Position numbers and translations under genes: made by a program
NCBI RefSeq assembly: GCF_033473495.1
Contig: NC_088936.1
Location: 1,922,001 to 1,986,000, forward strand
Length of the DNA: 64,000 nucleotides
DNA from: Cercospora beticola
Lineage: Eukaryota; Ascomycota; Dothideomycetes; Mycosphaerellales; Mycosphaerellaceae
Direction of reading: 5' to 3'
Part shown: positions 42,227 through 52,257 of the stretch, piece after piece
How positions within the stretch are numbered: position 1 is the first letter of the stretch
Layout of the letters: the number at the start of each line of letters is the position of its first letter
The notes under the pieces: model-generated
What the model saw: the letters and a program-made list of their open reading frames with translations, nothing else
The model's database searches: none
Told to the model about the DNA's origin: nothing

Positions 42227-43534
42227 AAGTACGCGTGGCGAAGGATGAGCTGGACGTGTTTCAGAGTCTCACATCTCTTGGAATCAAAAGAGGAGTGTGA
42301 TTCCATGTTGGTGTCACAATGCAATCACGATGCCTCTCGTCGTTTGGATGCAGTAGTGCTCACGGCTGTTGGATTGCTACGTCACGTCAAAAATGGACCA
42401 TGAGCGGTCTACTCTTGGTTACACCGCAGCATGCAGAGTCTGCTGACAAGCTACCTCCTCGCAAATCTGCATAGCCACTCCTTACAGGGCGCACTGGGAA
42501 TCGCACTCGCAACACTCGTATGACGAGGAGCTGCGGACTCGGTCTTGCCGGGAAACACGATTAAGTCGCTGTCGATCCAGGCCTCTCAGCCCCCTTCGAG
42601 CCCGCACAAACTGGACTTCCCAATCCGGTAATCCGGAACTCGACTCGCATCGATCGCCTCCCCCAGCAAGAAGACGATCAAAGCTGGACAACTAGCTCAT
42701 CACAGCGGCAATAGCGCGGAGAAGATTGAGTGAACCTTGAGAACCGGGTCATCATTGTGGCCGATAGGTCCAGCGTTAGAAGCTGCGTACGAGCCATATG
42801 CAAGCCACAAATTGCAGGAACATGCGGCTTCGCTCAGCGCCGCAGAATCCTTCTCGAACAGACCGCAGCTGAACAATGGAGTCAAGTGCTTAATTCCGAC
42901 AAGCAACCGGCCGTGGCTGTGGCTCTGCTGACTTTGCCTGTACGCGGTGAAGTTGACGAAGCAGTAGAGATTTTAGATGACTGTATGTACAGTGTGCACT
43001 GAACGATGCTTCACCCATCATACCACGTGCCATGCTTCGAGCGCTATTGTGCCGTGGATGCAATCCGCGACTCTGAGAATGTGTCGGATATAACTCCATT
43101 CTATCAAAACTGTATTCGCCAGTTGTATGCAGTTAATGCAGTCTCCTGTGCAAGCGTTCGCACAGTTGGCCGAAGGCTTTAGGGCTGTGAGATCGGCAAC
43201 ACTGGTCCATGCTGAACAACGTGGGAGCTCGCTAAGTCTTGCTGCTTGCCCCAATCTTTCCTTGGAATCGCTCGGAGTCAGAAAGCTGACAGACGTGTGG
43301 ACGGAGAATCCCATATAAGCTGAAAAGCTAATCTGCTGACATAAGAGTTCAAGGCTTTGACATGACGGAGCTTGTGGAACTCTATCGCGCGGTATGAATC
43401 AAGAGACTTCGCGCTCACAAAGTTGTGTGTATGCCTTGGCGTTAAGTGGTTGATCAGAGTACGGTTGTATGGATGATCTTCGATAACATACTCCCAAAAG
43501 CTGCAAATGAAGGATAAAACTTCACACCTGCCAA
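42227..43534. other. Intergenic region without a supported gene
   Basis: 1.3 kb between the C2H2 gene (+) and the secreted-protein gene (-), holding both 3' flanks. Short frames at 42482-42691 (-) and 42730-43002 (+) have no recognised features. Confidence 0.4.
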
Positions 43535-45372
43535 TCACGAACTGGTTGTAGCCGACACGACTGTCGTGGAATACTTCGTAACAAGCGTCGGAGTCGGCTC
43601 CCATGCTGTTCTCTTTGTCGAAGTCGTTCCCCACTTCTCCGAAAATTCAGGATACAGCGAACGGTATCTTCCTGTCGGACTCCATTCTGGAAAGGTAGCC
43701 CATGAGGGCGGCACTTCGCTTGTTTCGGCAGGATCGAGAATTGCTGTTGAGCCTACCATCGTCACGGTCTGCGACCAAGTCGACATTGCGAGGATCAGAT
43801 CGCCATTTGGCATCGTTGCGACACGGGTGCCAGGGAGGAGAGCTGTTTGTGTTGTTGTGGAAGGCGGCGGGACTACGACGGTAGAGTACATTGTTTTCAT
43901 TGGTGGCCGGGTGTGGGTATTCTTTGCGATGGAAAGTTCGTTTGTGGCGTCTGTGGGTGGCATTGTCCAGGTACTGACGCCCGTGGGCCAGCTGGTGGGC
44001 CAGGTACTGGTGTCTGCCTTGTCGTCCCAGATTGTGCTGACGGTGGGTTTCAAATATGGATAGTATCTTGTTCGCTCCGTTCCGCTGACTTTGCCTGTTG
44101 CGGTGCCCCAGTCGAAGGTCGAAGCATAGTATGTACTGTAGTAAGGTGGTCCATTCCAGCTGGTTTGCGAAGATTGGACTGCTTGGTGCTGGTCATACGC
44201 TCTCAAGCAAGCTTTGTATCCGTCGTTTGGCCACGGGGGATACTTGTTCTGGGAACCGGGCGTCGGTTGTATCCAATTGCCTTTCTGGTCTTTCTTCCAG
44301 GGCAGCACTGCAGGCCATTGAGGTTTGGTCTGCTCGCAGCTACTGATCACCGTCCCCGGCGTGCCGCACCATCCATATTGGAAGACTTCGGTCCACGTCT
44401 CGCAGCCAGTCAAAGCACTGAGTTCATGGACTTTGAGCCACCAGTAAGGATCAGTGTCATGATGCTTCTTTGCATTCCAGTAGTCGGTTGTGTTGTATTC
44501 TAGATCCATAAATGGATCATATTTGCACTGAGAATCGTATTCCCAGTAGGGGTTTCTCAGGTCGAAATAATCCATTTTGTCCTTCATTCCAGGTTTGCCT
44601 TGCGCTCTGAAGTTGAGGTACGGGCCTTTGGAGAGGAGGCCCGTGTGGCCGTCAGGATTCAAACGAGGGTCTTCGCAAAAAGGTTCTAGAAAGCATGAAG
44701 AGTCAGTGGGCATGCACAACTATCATAATTACGTGGCGCTCGTCAAGCGCTGTTCGAAACAGCTACATGTCGAGGGCCCGGGTGCAGAGTCGATCTTTGT
44801 ACGTACTAACGATTGCAAGGTCGTACCCAGTCGGTCCGTTACAATACACCATTACGGAACGTCCCACACGGTCAGTATCGTCGGCGTCTACCACTGAAAG
44901 TCAGCCAAATCCCATAATTCAAGCAAGAAAGAATCAGCTCGCACTTACTGGAAGCCGGTAAACAGTTCGTAGTCTCCCCTGTCGATTTGTTCCGGTCCTC
45001 GAACGTCACCAACTTGTGTCCGTTGCACTCCTCTCCCTCATAAATCGCCAGCGTACAGTTCCAAATCGTCTGGTCTTTCGATTTCGGGTGTTCAGGACGA
45101 ACTGGCATTTCAAACAGCAAACTTTGGAATCTGTGTGTGAAGCTCTTGCACCGGCCTGATTGAAGTTGATATTGTCCGAGTTCAGCATCTTGGCGGGAAC
45201 AGCCGAATTCCCACCAGGTTTTCAAGTCGAGCTTGTCACCGTTGTGGGAGGAGCTGAGCCCCTCCCAGTTGTTTGTGTTGATTCCTGGATGGTAGGGACG
45301 ATGGGGATTGCCGCCAGCGACGAGTAAAGGGAGAACTGCGAGCAGCACGGCAGGCTTCAACAGCTTGCGCAT
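43535..45372 (-). CDS. Secreted protein of unknown function, three exons
   Basis: A 553-residue protein predicted to enter the secretory pathway. Residues 1-20 (MRKLLKPAVLLAVLPLLVAG) are a clear signal peptide. Exons 45372-44949, 44893-44807 and 44685-43535 are joined by GTAAGT...CAG and GTACGT...TAG introns. The N-terminal ~165 residues are Cys-containing (FGCSRQDAE, GRCKSF, NCTLAIYEGEECNG) and look like a small disulfide-bonded domain. The middle is Trp/Tyr-rich (NPYWEYD, TDPYWWLK, ETWTEVFQYGWCG). The C-terminal 180 residues are Thr/Ser/Pro-rich with TTTS-like repeats, as in O-glycosylated cell-wall or extracellular stalks. There is no catalytic motif and no obvious GPI-anchor tail. The family is not recognised, and an extracellular or wall role is inference from composition. 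Confidence 0.75.
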
Positions 45373-46449
45373 CTTTCTCCTGTTCTAGGTGTGATATGCT
45401 CGGTCCTGACGTTGCTCTGCCTGTAAGCTCGGGATCTAGCTACGATAAATTACTATAGATCGTTAGTGCACTCGAGCATATCTCTTTTCAGCAACACAAG
45501 CGAGGGTCAGCTCGTTCAAAAAGATCTGCCATGTGGACTTGTGCTCTGCCAAGCCATAGTACCATGGGTGGCGTAGAGACTCCGCTGTGCTTCCCGTGAA
45601 CTGTGCTAAATGCCTGAGGCTTGATCTCGACCAGATCCTACTCGCTCAACGGGACGACTGTACAGCGGGAAGTCGCTCTTGGACACATCGGCAGCATCGT
45701 TCTGGGCAACCGTGTGCCCACGCGTACCTTTCCGTTGGAGAACATGTCTTGGAGACGAGAAGGTCGCCTCGGTAACTAGCTCTGCGAATTGAATTGATAA
45801 TCTCCGATGCGACGAATGAGAATAGCGAGGGTCGCAGAGGTAATCCACTGTTATACAGATGTCAGTGCCGCGCAGAATTGCGGCGTGAAGGGAAGTATCT
45901 GCTCACCGCACTTTTACAACCCTTTTCAGCTCTTAGTCAACACGCCGGATTTCTATTGCGTGCCTTCGGGCCCAGGATGAAGACGAAGAAAAGCGAACAG
46001 CTGAGGACGCCTGCTGAGGTTGCAGTGTGAGTCTCTCGCCAGGTGAAAGCAGCTTGCCAACATGGGCGGAAATTGAGAGGCTCGCATCGAGGGGTGACTT
46101 GCTAACGAACACAGGAGACACTTGCGTTTCCTGGTCCTGGCATAGCGAATGGGCTCTGCAGTCGTGGGTGGAGATGAGGCGATGGATACGGTGGCAGCGG
46201 TGCTCGTCCTAGGTTCGGTAGCCACTGAGAAGGAGCGCTCGAGCCATATCTGCAACGGATCCCGGTCTCAGGAGTCCATCTGCCTTCATCCACATAGAGC
46301 TTCATAGAAGAGCCAGATTGGCAGGTCAGGTCATGTGAACGTCAAAGAAAATACCGGGCTTATCTATACAGTCAGCCTGTTCTACACTTCCGCCACTTAC
46401 CCACAAAGTAGCAGCATCTGGCCTGAATGTTCCTTTTTATTGGTTGGCT
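45373..46449. other. Intergenic region without a supported gene
   Basis: Upstream of the secreted-protein gene (-) and downstream of MIC26 (-). Small frames (45606-45848, 46102-46305, both minus) are not recognisable. Includes the promoter of the secreted-protein gene. Confidence 0.4.
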
Positions 46450-47325
46450 TTACCTCCCCTTCTTCACCCAATCCTGTACACTCTCCCTCACACCTTGCAC
46501 TTTTTCTTCTGCCATAGCTAATCCCATCTGGCTGTGCGCCTTCCCGGTCTCAATGAAATGCCTGATGCCATCTCTGGCTCTAATGTGATTATCCGCAATC
46601 ACGGGGAACTTCTTCTCGTAATGCCATGCCAAGTTGCCGACGTTCTCTGTTGTTCGTGGGACGACGTAGTTGGCTGTGACGACTCCTGTTATGATGGGCG
46701 TCGCGAACCGGAGGAGAATGTTGCGGTTCCGTGAAACGATGCTGCCGGCCATTGCTGCGACGAGCACGTATATACCGCCTGGGAGGAGCTTCTCGTTGCT
46801 CTCTTTGGGCGGGGCGAGGGAGGCAATGGTCGAGGTGAAGCTATGCTCCGCGTCCATGAAGCGGGTCATGCCATTGTTGACTGCATCTTCGGCACGGACT
46901 GCGTAGTCGTGTAGCGCCAGACGACCGTTTCGAATTTGGGCGGCGAGCTTATCGGTGGGTGTTGTTCGTCGAGGAGTCGCGCTCTGTTCGTGTCGCTCTG
47001 GTTCGGGTTTGGTGGTTATGCCAGAGGCTGGAGGGGGAGTCGTGTGGGCAATTTCGCGCGGTGAAGGCTCGTCGTAGTCATAAATGGACTTTCTCTTTCG
47101 CTATTTGTTCGGTCAGTCCTCGTTCCCAGCGCGATCTTCTGTTCATCGTACAATCTCTTTCACGGGATCCGCTGCTGGCTCTTCTGCAAATGCGCTGCGC
47201 TTGGGTAGGACAGCCAGACCGGCGACGAGGCCACCCAATGGCAGAAGGTGCTGGAGTATGTTAGTGCCCATCTCATCAACTTGGCCAGTGTCATTCCTCA
47301 CCTGCCGCAGTAATGGAGCAGCCAT
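46450..47325 (-). CDS. MIC26: MICOS complex subunit (MIC26/MIC27, apolipoprotein O family)
   Basis: A mitochondrial inner-membrane protein of the MICOS complex that shapes cristae junctions. Exons 47325-47302, 47250-47152 and 47100-46450 give 257 residues. The first coding exon holds only 8 codons. The N-terminus MAAPLLRQHLLPLGGLVAGL is hydrophobic and lacks acidic residues. A polar linker (about 38-115) with KRKSIYDYDEPS follows. The ApoO-type core has two membrane stretches, GGIYVLVAAMAGSIVS and LLRFATPIITGVVTANYVVP, a Gly-containing hairpin typical of the family. The C-terminus is an amphipathic helix. MIC26 versus MIC27 cannot be settled from sequence. It is divergent from OCT1, another mitochondrial gene. 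Confidence 0.88.
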
Positions 47326-47489
47326 GGCGTATGTTGCTCTGTCCAATGCCTCGCTCAACGTCCACGAGACGCTGCTGATCGGAGCTGCGGGAGGCCTCGG
47401 GAGAGCCAGGCTTGGCATCGATCATCGCCTCGCCTCGCCTGATCCCAAGTGGTCCTCTCTCCTCTCACATCGCACAGACGAGCGGCAGC
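47326..47489. promoter_or_regulatory. Shared divergent promoter of MIC26 and OCT1
   Basis: Only 164 bp lie between the start codons of two nuclear genes for mitochondrial proteins, so the regulatory sequence is necessarily shared. No specific factor site was recognised. Confidence 0.6.
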
Positions 47490-49898
47490 ATGAAACGGGT
47501 GGCACGGCAGTGGACATGTCCCTCATGTGCACTGCGCCAACCGCGTCGAGGTCTGGTCACTTCGACGCGCGCCAAGGGAGCTGCAGCCGCTGCAGCAGCG
47601 GCGACCGACGACTATCGACCCGTGTCGAAAGCAGATCCATCCATTGCCCACGATGACAGAACATTGAGGCAAGTCTTTGATTCGCCCGACTTCTGGAAGG
47701 ACTTCTCATCAAAGCAAAAGTATCACTATGGAGGGAACAAAAATGCGGGTCTCTTCCAGAATCGATACCTCTACGAACCGGCCGGATTCGAACGATGGGC
47801 GAACGATGTGTTGCAGAAGTGCCAGAGGATCGTTGCAAAAGTGTTACAATATGATTCCGTGGAGCAATACAAGCGCATCGCTCGAGATATGGACAGACTG
47901 AGCGACTTGCTGTGTCGTGTCATCGATCTGAGCGACTTCATTCGCTCCGTTCATCCGGATCCAAAGATACAAGCGGCGGCGAGTCAGGCGTATGCGATGA
48001 TGTTCCAATACATGAATATTCTGAACACAACGAGGGGACTAGATACTCAGCTAAAGCGAGCTCAATCGACACCAGAGGTATGGGAATCGTGGAGCCCAGA
48101 GGAGCAAACAGTAGCGGATATCTTGATTCGAGACTTTGCGAAAAGCGCAATAGAATTGCCCGAGCAGCAAAGGCAGGCCTTTGTGGATATTTCAGATGAC
48201 ATTGCGGTGGTGGGAAATGACTTCGTGGACAAGATGACTGCCGAAAAGCCAGTCCTGTCGATCGAGAGCAGCCGAATGAAAGGCATGGACCCCGTGTTTG
48301 TGAGGCAACTGACGAAATGGGGACGAGTGAACTTGCCAACGGAAGGAATGCCAGCGACTATTGCGTTACGGACGGTAGAGGATCCGGATACACGACAGGA
48401 AATCTACATGGCCAATAGGATTTCATCGACTGCCAACGTTCAACGATTGGAGCGGCTGCTGAAGAAGCGTGCAGAATTGGCAGACTTGTCAGGATACGAC
48501 AGCTTTGCGCACATGACGCTCACGGACAAGATGGCCAAGTCGCCCGAAGCTGTAACGTCATTCTTGAATGGCCTAGCTCAGGTCAATGCACCAAAAGTGC
48601 GGGAGGAACTGCAGGAACTGCTGGAATTGAAGAAGAGCGATGCTCAGAGGGGTGCGGACAGACTCAATGCTTGGGACCGGGACTACTATACGGCCCAGCT
48701 CCTGCAGTCAATGCGTTCGAAAGCACGAACTCCAGACTTTTTGAGCGCCTACTTCTCTCTGGGCACCGTCTTTCAAGGGCTCTCGCGTCTCTTTCATCGC
48801 CTCTATGGCATCCGTCTCGTGCCTCATCAGACACTACCGGGAGAGACATGGAACGAGGACGTGCGACGCCTCGATGTCATCGACGACCACGAAGGCCATA
48901 TTGCAGTCATCTATTGCGATCTGTTCGAGCGACCAGGAAAATCGCCCAATCCAGCACACTTCACACTTCGATGCTCACGTCGGATCTCCGAGGAAGAGAT
49001 GCATGAGGCGGCAGAAGTCACCTCGCGACCCAATTCTCCCTTCGCGACAGCACAAGAAGCAGTAAACGATGGCTTAGCCACCAACTTCAACCCGCGCGAC
49101 AACAACGCCCTCTATCAACTCCCCACCATCGCTCTCATTTGCGACTTCTCCATGCCAGCATCCTCTACCTTCTCCCGCCAGCGTCCAGCACTTCTTACTT
49201 TCCGCGAACTCACGACTCTCTTCCACGAAATGGGCCACGCCTTACATTCCATCTGTGGCCGCACCGCTCTGCAGAACGTCTCCGGAACCCGCTGCGCGAC
49301 CGACTTCGCCGAACTTCCTTCCGTCCTAATGGAGAGTTTTGCTTCCGCGCCGGAAGTCCTCGCCCTCTATGCCCGCCACTGGGAGACCGACGCCCCGCTC
49401 GATCCCGCACGTGTCCAGGAACGCGTGCAAATCGATCGCAGAATGCAAGGCGCCGAGACAGAGTCACAAATTCTGCTTGGCATGCTCGATCAGGAATTCC
49501 ATTCTTCTGCTCCTCTGTCTTGGACTCGCGATGGTGAGTCTACAGAATTATACCATCGCGTCTGGAACCAGTATTCCGCTATTCCCGAACCCCGAGGAAC
49601 GTCTTGGCAAGGTTTCTTTGGGCATTTGTTTGGGTATGGTGCGACGTACTATAGCTATTTGTTCGATCGCGCTATTGCGGGGAAGATTTGGAGAGATGTA
49701 TTTCAGCGGCAGGTGGGCGATGCTGTCAACCCGGAACGGGGACAGGTCTTCCGTGACGAGGTGTTGAGATGGGGTGGAGGGAGGGATGGATGGAAGTGTG
49801 TGGCGGGTGTGTTGGGAGAGAGTGAGAAGAGAGAGGTTTTGGAGGAGGGTGGTAAAGGGGCTATGGAGAGGGTGGGGTTGTGGGGTGTGCATAACTGA
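47490..49898 (+). CDS. OCT1: Mitochondrial intermediate peptidase OCT1 (M3 zinc metallopeptidase)
   Basis: A matrix peptidase that removes an N-terminal octapeptide from imported precursors after the first presequence cleavage. The protein has 802 residues from the ATG at 47490; the frame extends upstream only to a TTG. The N-terminus (KRVARQWTCPSCALRQPRRG) is Arg-rich without acids, a presequence, followed by a poly-Ala run near residues 35-40. The M3 catalytic domain has the zinc site FHEMGHALHS, with His579, Glu580 and His583. The downstream ESFASAPEVL holds the third zinc ligand region (Glu). GLFQNRYLYEP and FGHLFGYGATYYSYLFDRAIA are conserved MIP-family blocks. It is a single exon, and its length matches fungal OCT1 (about 770-810). 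Confidence 0.96.
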   Translation: MKRVARQWTCPSCALRQPRRGLVTSTRAKGAAAAAAAATDDYRPVSKADPSIAHDDRTLRQVFDSPDFWKDFSSKQKYHYGGNKNAGLFQNRYLYEPAGFERWANDVLQKCQRIVAKVLQYDSVEQYKRIARDMDRLSDLLCRVIDLSDFIRSVHPDPKIQAAASQAYAMMFQYMNILNTTRGLDTQLKRAQSTPEVWESWSPEEQTVADILIRDFAKSAIELPEQQRQAFVDISDDIAVVGNDFVDKMTAEKPVLSIESSRMKGMDPVFVRQLTKWGRVNLPTEGMPATIALRTVEDPDTRQEIYMANRISSTANVQRLERLLKKRAELADLSGYDSFAHMTLTDKMAKSPEAVTSFLNGLAQVNAPKVREELQELLELKKSDAQRGADRLNAWDRDYYTAQLLQSMRSKARTPDFLSAYFSLGTVFQGLSRLFHRLYGIRLVPHQTLPGETWNEDVRRLDVIDDHEGHIAVIYCDLFERPGKSPNPAHFTLRCSRRISEEEMHEAAEVTSRPNSPFATAQEAVNDGLATNFNPRDNNALYQLPTIALICDFSMPASSTFSRQRPALLTFRELTTLFHEMGHALHSICGRTALQNVSGTRCATDFAELPSVLMESFASAPEVLALYARHWETDAPLDPARVQERVQIDRRMQGAETESQILLGMLDQEFHSSAPLSWTRDGESTELYHRVWNQYSAIPEPRGTSWQGFFGHLFGYGATYYSYLFDRAIAGKIWRDVFQRQVGDAVNPERGQVFRDEVLRWGGGRDGWKCVAGVLGESEKREVLEEGGKGAMERVGLWGVHN

Positions 49899-50500
49899 AG
49901 GGCCAGAGGGATTGGGAAGATTGAAAATCATGAGATGGTGTACATATGTATGAATGCAAGTATTGCGTGCATCGCGCTTAGGTCGTGAGGGAACATTAGA
50001 TTTATAGATCAATACATTATAGCATGTACAGCTCTATCGTGTTGAGTGGTCTTCGGGTCGCCGTTCCTGCTGCCAGCTTTTTTGTTCTGCCGCTAAATGC
50101 TGTTTCGTCGTAACGCCGGTACTCTTGATCGCTGAATTGATCGCTCACAGCTGGCTGGGCAGTCATGTCCTGTTCCTCGATCGCTAAGTCAAAGCGGATC
50201 GAGCTCCAGAAAACAGACAGCACTCGCGCCACTGGTTTTTTTGTCGCTCAGGACTGGGCTTGCGTGGTCTTTGGCTGCAGGTTTCCGTTCTGTGCTCCCT
50301 CAAGACTTTGTCGATTTAATGGTGTTGAGTCCGAACGCGCGGCAACTCCCGCACACATCAGCTGCAGTTAGCTTATGAATTTGCGATGAGAGCGTAGCAT
50401 GCAATCAGGTGGTCAAAATGATTTTGGACTTCCCACATGGTCATGCACGTGGTATAGGGCAATCCCAGGAAGTGTTTGTCGGGGCCATGATTGGCGAATG
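49899..50500. other. Convergent intergenic region
   Basis: Holds the 3' UTRs of OCT1 (+) and the NTF2-like gene (-). A 49-codon minus-strand frame (ATG at 50166 to 50017) is open but unrecognised. Nothing else was seen. Confidence 0.4.
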
Positions 50501-51034
50501 TTAAGCAAACCCCTGTGCTCCACGCATATTGGCAACATTTGCAATCTGCCACTGCCCTTCGCCGTTGCGCTTCCATTTGACCACACTGATTGTTTGTCGA
50601 CAGAGTGTTGAAGGGTAGCCTGTGACTTCAAGGAGAGCGAATGTTGTGCCGAGACCCTTACACTCGTCGGCATCCACTGCAATGTCGACGATCCTCGACT
50701 GGAACTCCGGGTTTTCTGCTACGATAGCTTTGTGGTCAACCATGTGGCCTTTGAAGTCGCTGTTCCGCACGTTGCCATCCTGGTTGACTTTGATCAAATT
50801 GGGAGAGATGAGGCCGGACTGTGCAAGTTCTACAAAGCGGCGCTCGTTGTACAATTTGATGCCGACTGCTGTCAGGCGTTCCAGTTCCTTGGTGAGCGCA
50901 TTGTCTGTCTTCGGCAGGTTGAAGTACTTGGACGAGCGGTCGAAATTGGGAAGGAGGAGATTCAAGGATGTCGTGGGCTGGCGAGGCTTGGACGGCTCAG
51001 CTGGCGTCAGTGGCGAGTTGGAGGCGTTGCTCAT
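50501..51034 (-). CDS. NTF2-like fold small protein of unknown function
   Basis: A 177-residue protein. A disordered Pro/Ser-rich N-terminus (1-30) is followed by a helix (LTAVGIKLYNERRFVELAQSG), SPNLIKVNQDG, a central strand-rich region and SVVKWKRNGEGQWQIANVANMRG near the end. This helix-then-sheet order with a terminal W-x-I strand resembles SnoaL/NTF2-like proteins. No catalytic residues can be assigned and the fold call is inference. It is a single exon; the ATG at 51034 gives MSNASNS, a typical cytosolic start. Confidence 0.72.
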   Translation of the reverse strand: MSNASNSPLTPAEPSKPRQPTTSLNLLLPNFDRSSKYFNLPKTDNALTKELERLTAVGIKLYNERRFVELAQSGLISPNLIKVNQDGNVRNSDFKGHMVDHKAIVAENPEFQSRIVDIAVDADECKGLGTTFALLEVTGYPSTLCRQTISVVKWKRNGEGQWQIANVANMRGAQGFA

Positions 51035-52257
51035 GCTCGCGCGTGAAGAGTGGCGGTGGAACGGTACCGTGGCGGGTCAGCTCTCGTCCAGTCTGGTAGG
51101 TGGGTGTAAACTTGATTTCGCTCTGCGAATTGGCCCCGCATCATCTGCTCTCAGTAGCTATATCGTCCTGGTGGGATATGTCAGTCTCCCGGGCATGTAT
51201 ATAACCCGAGACAATGGAGCGACGAGAGAGCAGTGCGTTCCGTCCGACGCTCGTCCTTCCGCACAAACGGCGGAGTACCTGGGGTGAGGACGCCTTGCGC
51301 AGGCAGGCTGATCATGTCGGCACGCCAATCCTTCGTGGACTGCAGCTCACCGAAGAGGACTGGGCGACGATCCGGACTGCTAGTTAGCGGCTGGTGAGCG
51401 GTGCGGCGCGAAACCTACTGCCTGCTTGATCGCAACGGCGGGTCCTATTTTCCATGTCGGCACGCGTCGCGGCGACTTCACCTCCTGCGATGGCATTATT
51501 TGTGATTGCTTTGGTCGGTGTGCAGAAGCGAGCTTCATGACGACGGAGACGAGCGCGGTTTGGCAAAGCTGCTGCGAGCTGGGACCGCTCGGCAGCTCCG
51601 TCGTCTCCACTGCCGCCGCCACCCACCCAGCTGCCGCCTCGTTCTCGACCACTCTCGCCCACGCGACAAAGCCGTGGCAGCCCGGCCAGCACGACGCAGA
51701 ACAGCGATACCATGCTACCACGGCTGTGCTGTCGTCGCGCGCTGCCCCGGAGCGGCGCCGGTGGCCATCGCAGCGCGTGTCTCGGCGTGTCTGCTGCCGC
51801 GGTTTGAGCGAGCCGACCAGACGTCGCATCGCGATGCGCGAGATAAGCGGAGCGTCATTCTGACCTTTGCATGGCCGTGGGCGCAGGGGCGTTTTTTCTG
51901 CAGCGCGCCAAATTCCTCCGCCACCTCGCGCGCGCAGTCGCCAAACGGCAGCGGCGGCAGGCTCTGCTGTGGCTTTGAAGGAAGCGAGACGAGAGGAGCG
52001 CTCCCCACCGCCGCCTCGTCCAGCACCCAGCCCAGCCCAGCGCCAGTATCCGGCTCCGACTGCTGCCCGCGGAGAGCTCTCCATTGTTGTGCCCGTGCCT
52101 GACCCACTGTCGTCGCACTACCTCTCCTACTGACTTCTCCCTGCTCTGCGGCGCTGCTCACCACGTTCTAGATCTGCCCTCCTCCGCACATGTGCTGAAA
52201 TCGCCGCGCCGCCCCTCCTCATGCTCTGAAGCCGCCCGCGACGCCGCCCGCGGCATC
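51035..52257. other. Divergent promoter and GC-rich leader of the histidine kinase gene
   Basis: 1.2 kb between the divergent starts of the NTF2-like gene and the histidine kinase gene. From about 51,550 the sequence is GC- and CpG-rich with many unrelated long open frames (for example 51380-52084 minus), which are compositional. The kinase frame itself is open back to a TTG at 52084, but no ATG precedes 52258 in that frame. A long leader with upstream ATGs is likely. Confidence 0.45.

Noticed and set aside
51380..52084. 234-codon minus-strand frame upstream of the histidine kinase.
   Set aside because: GC-rich leader sequence produces long frames in several phases; Ala/Arg-rich and featureless.
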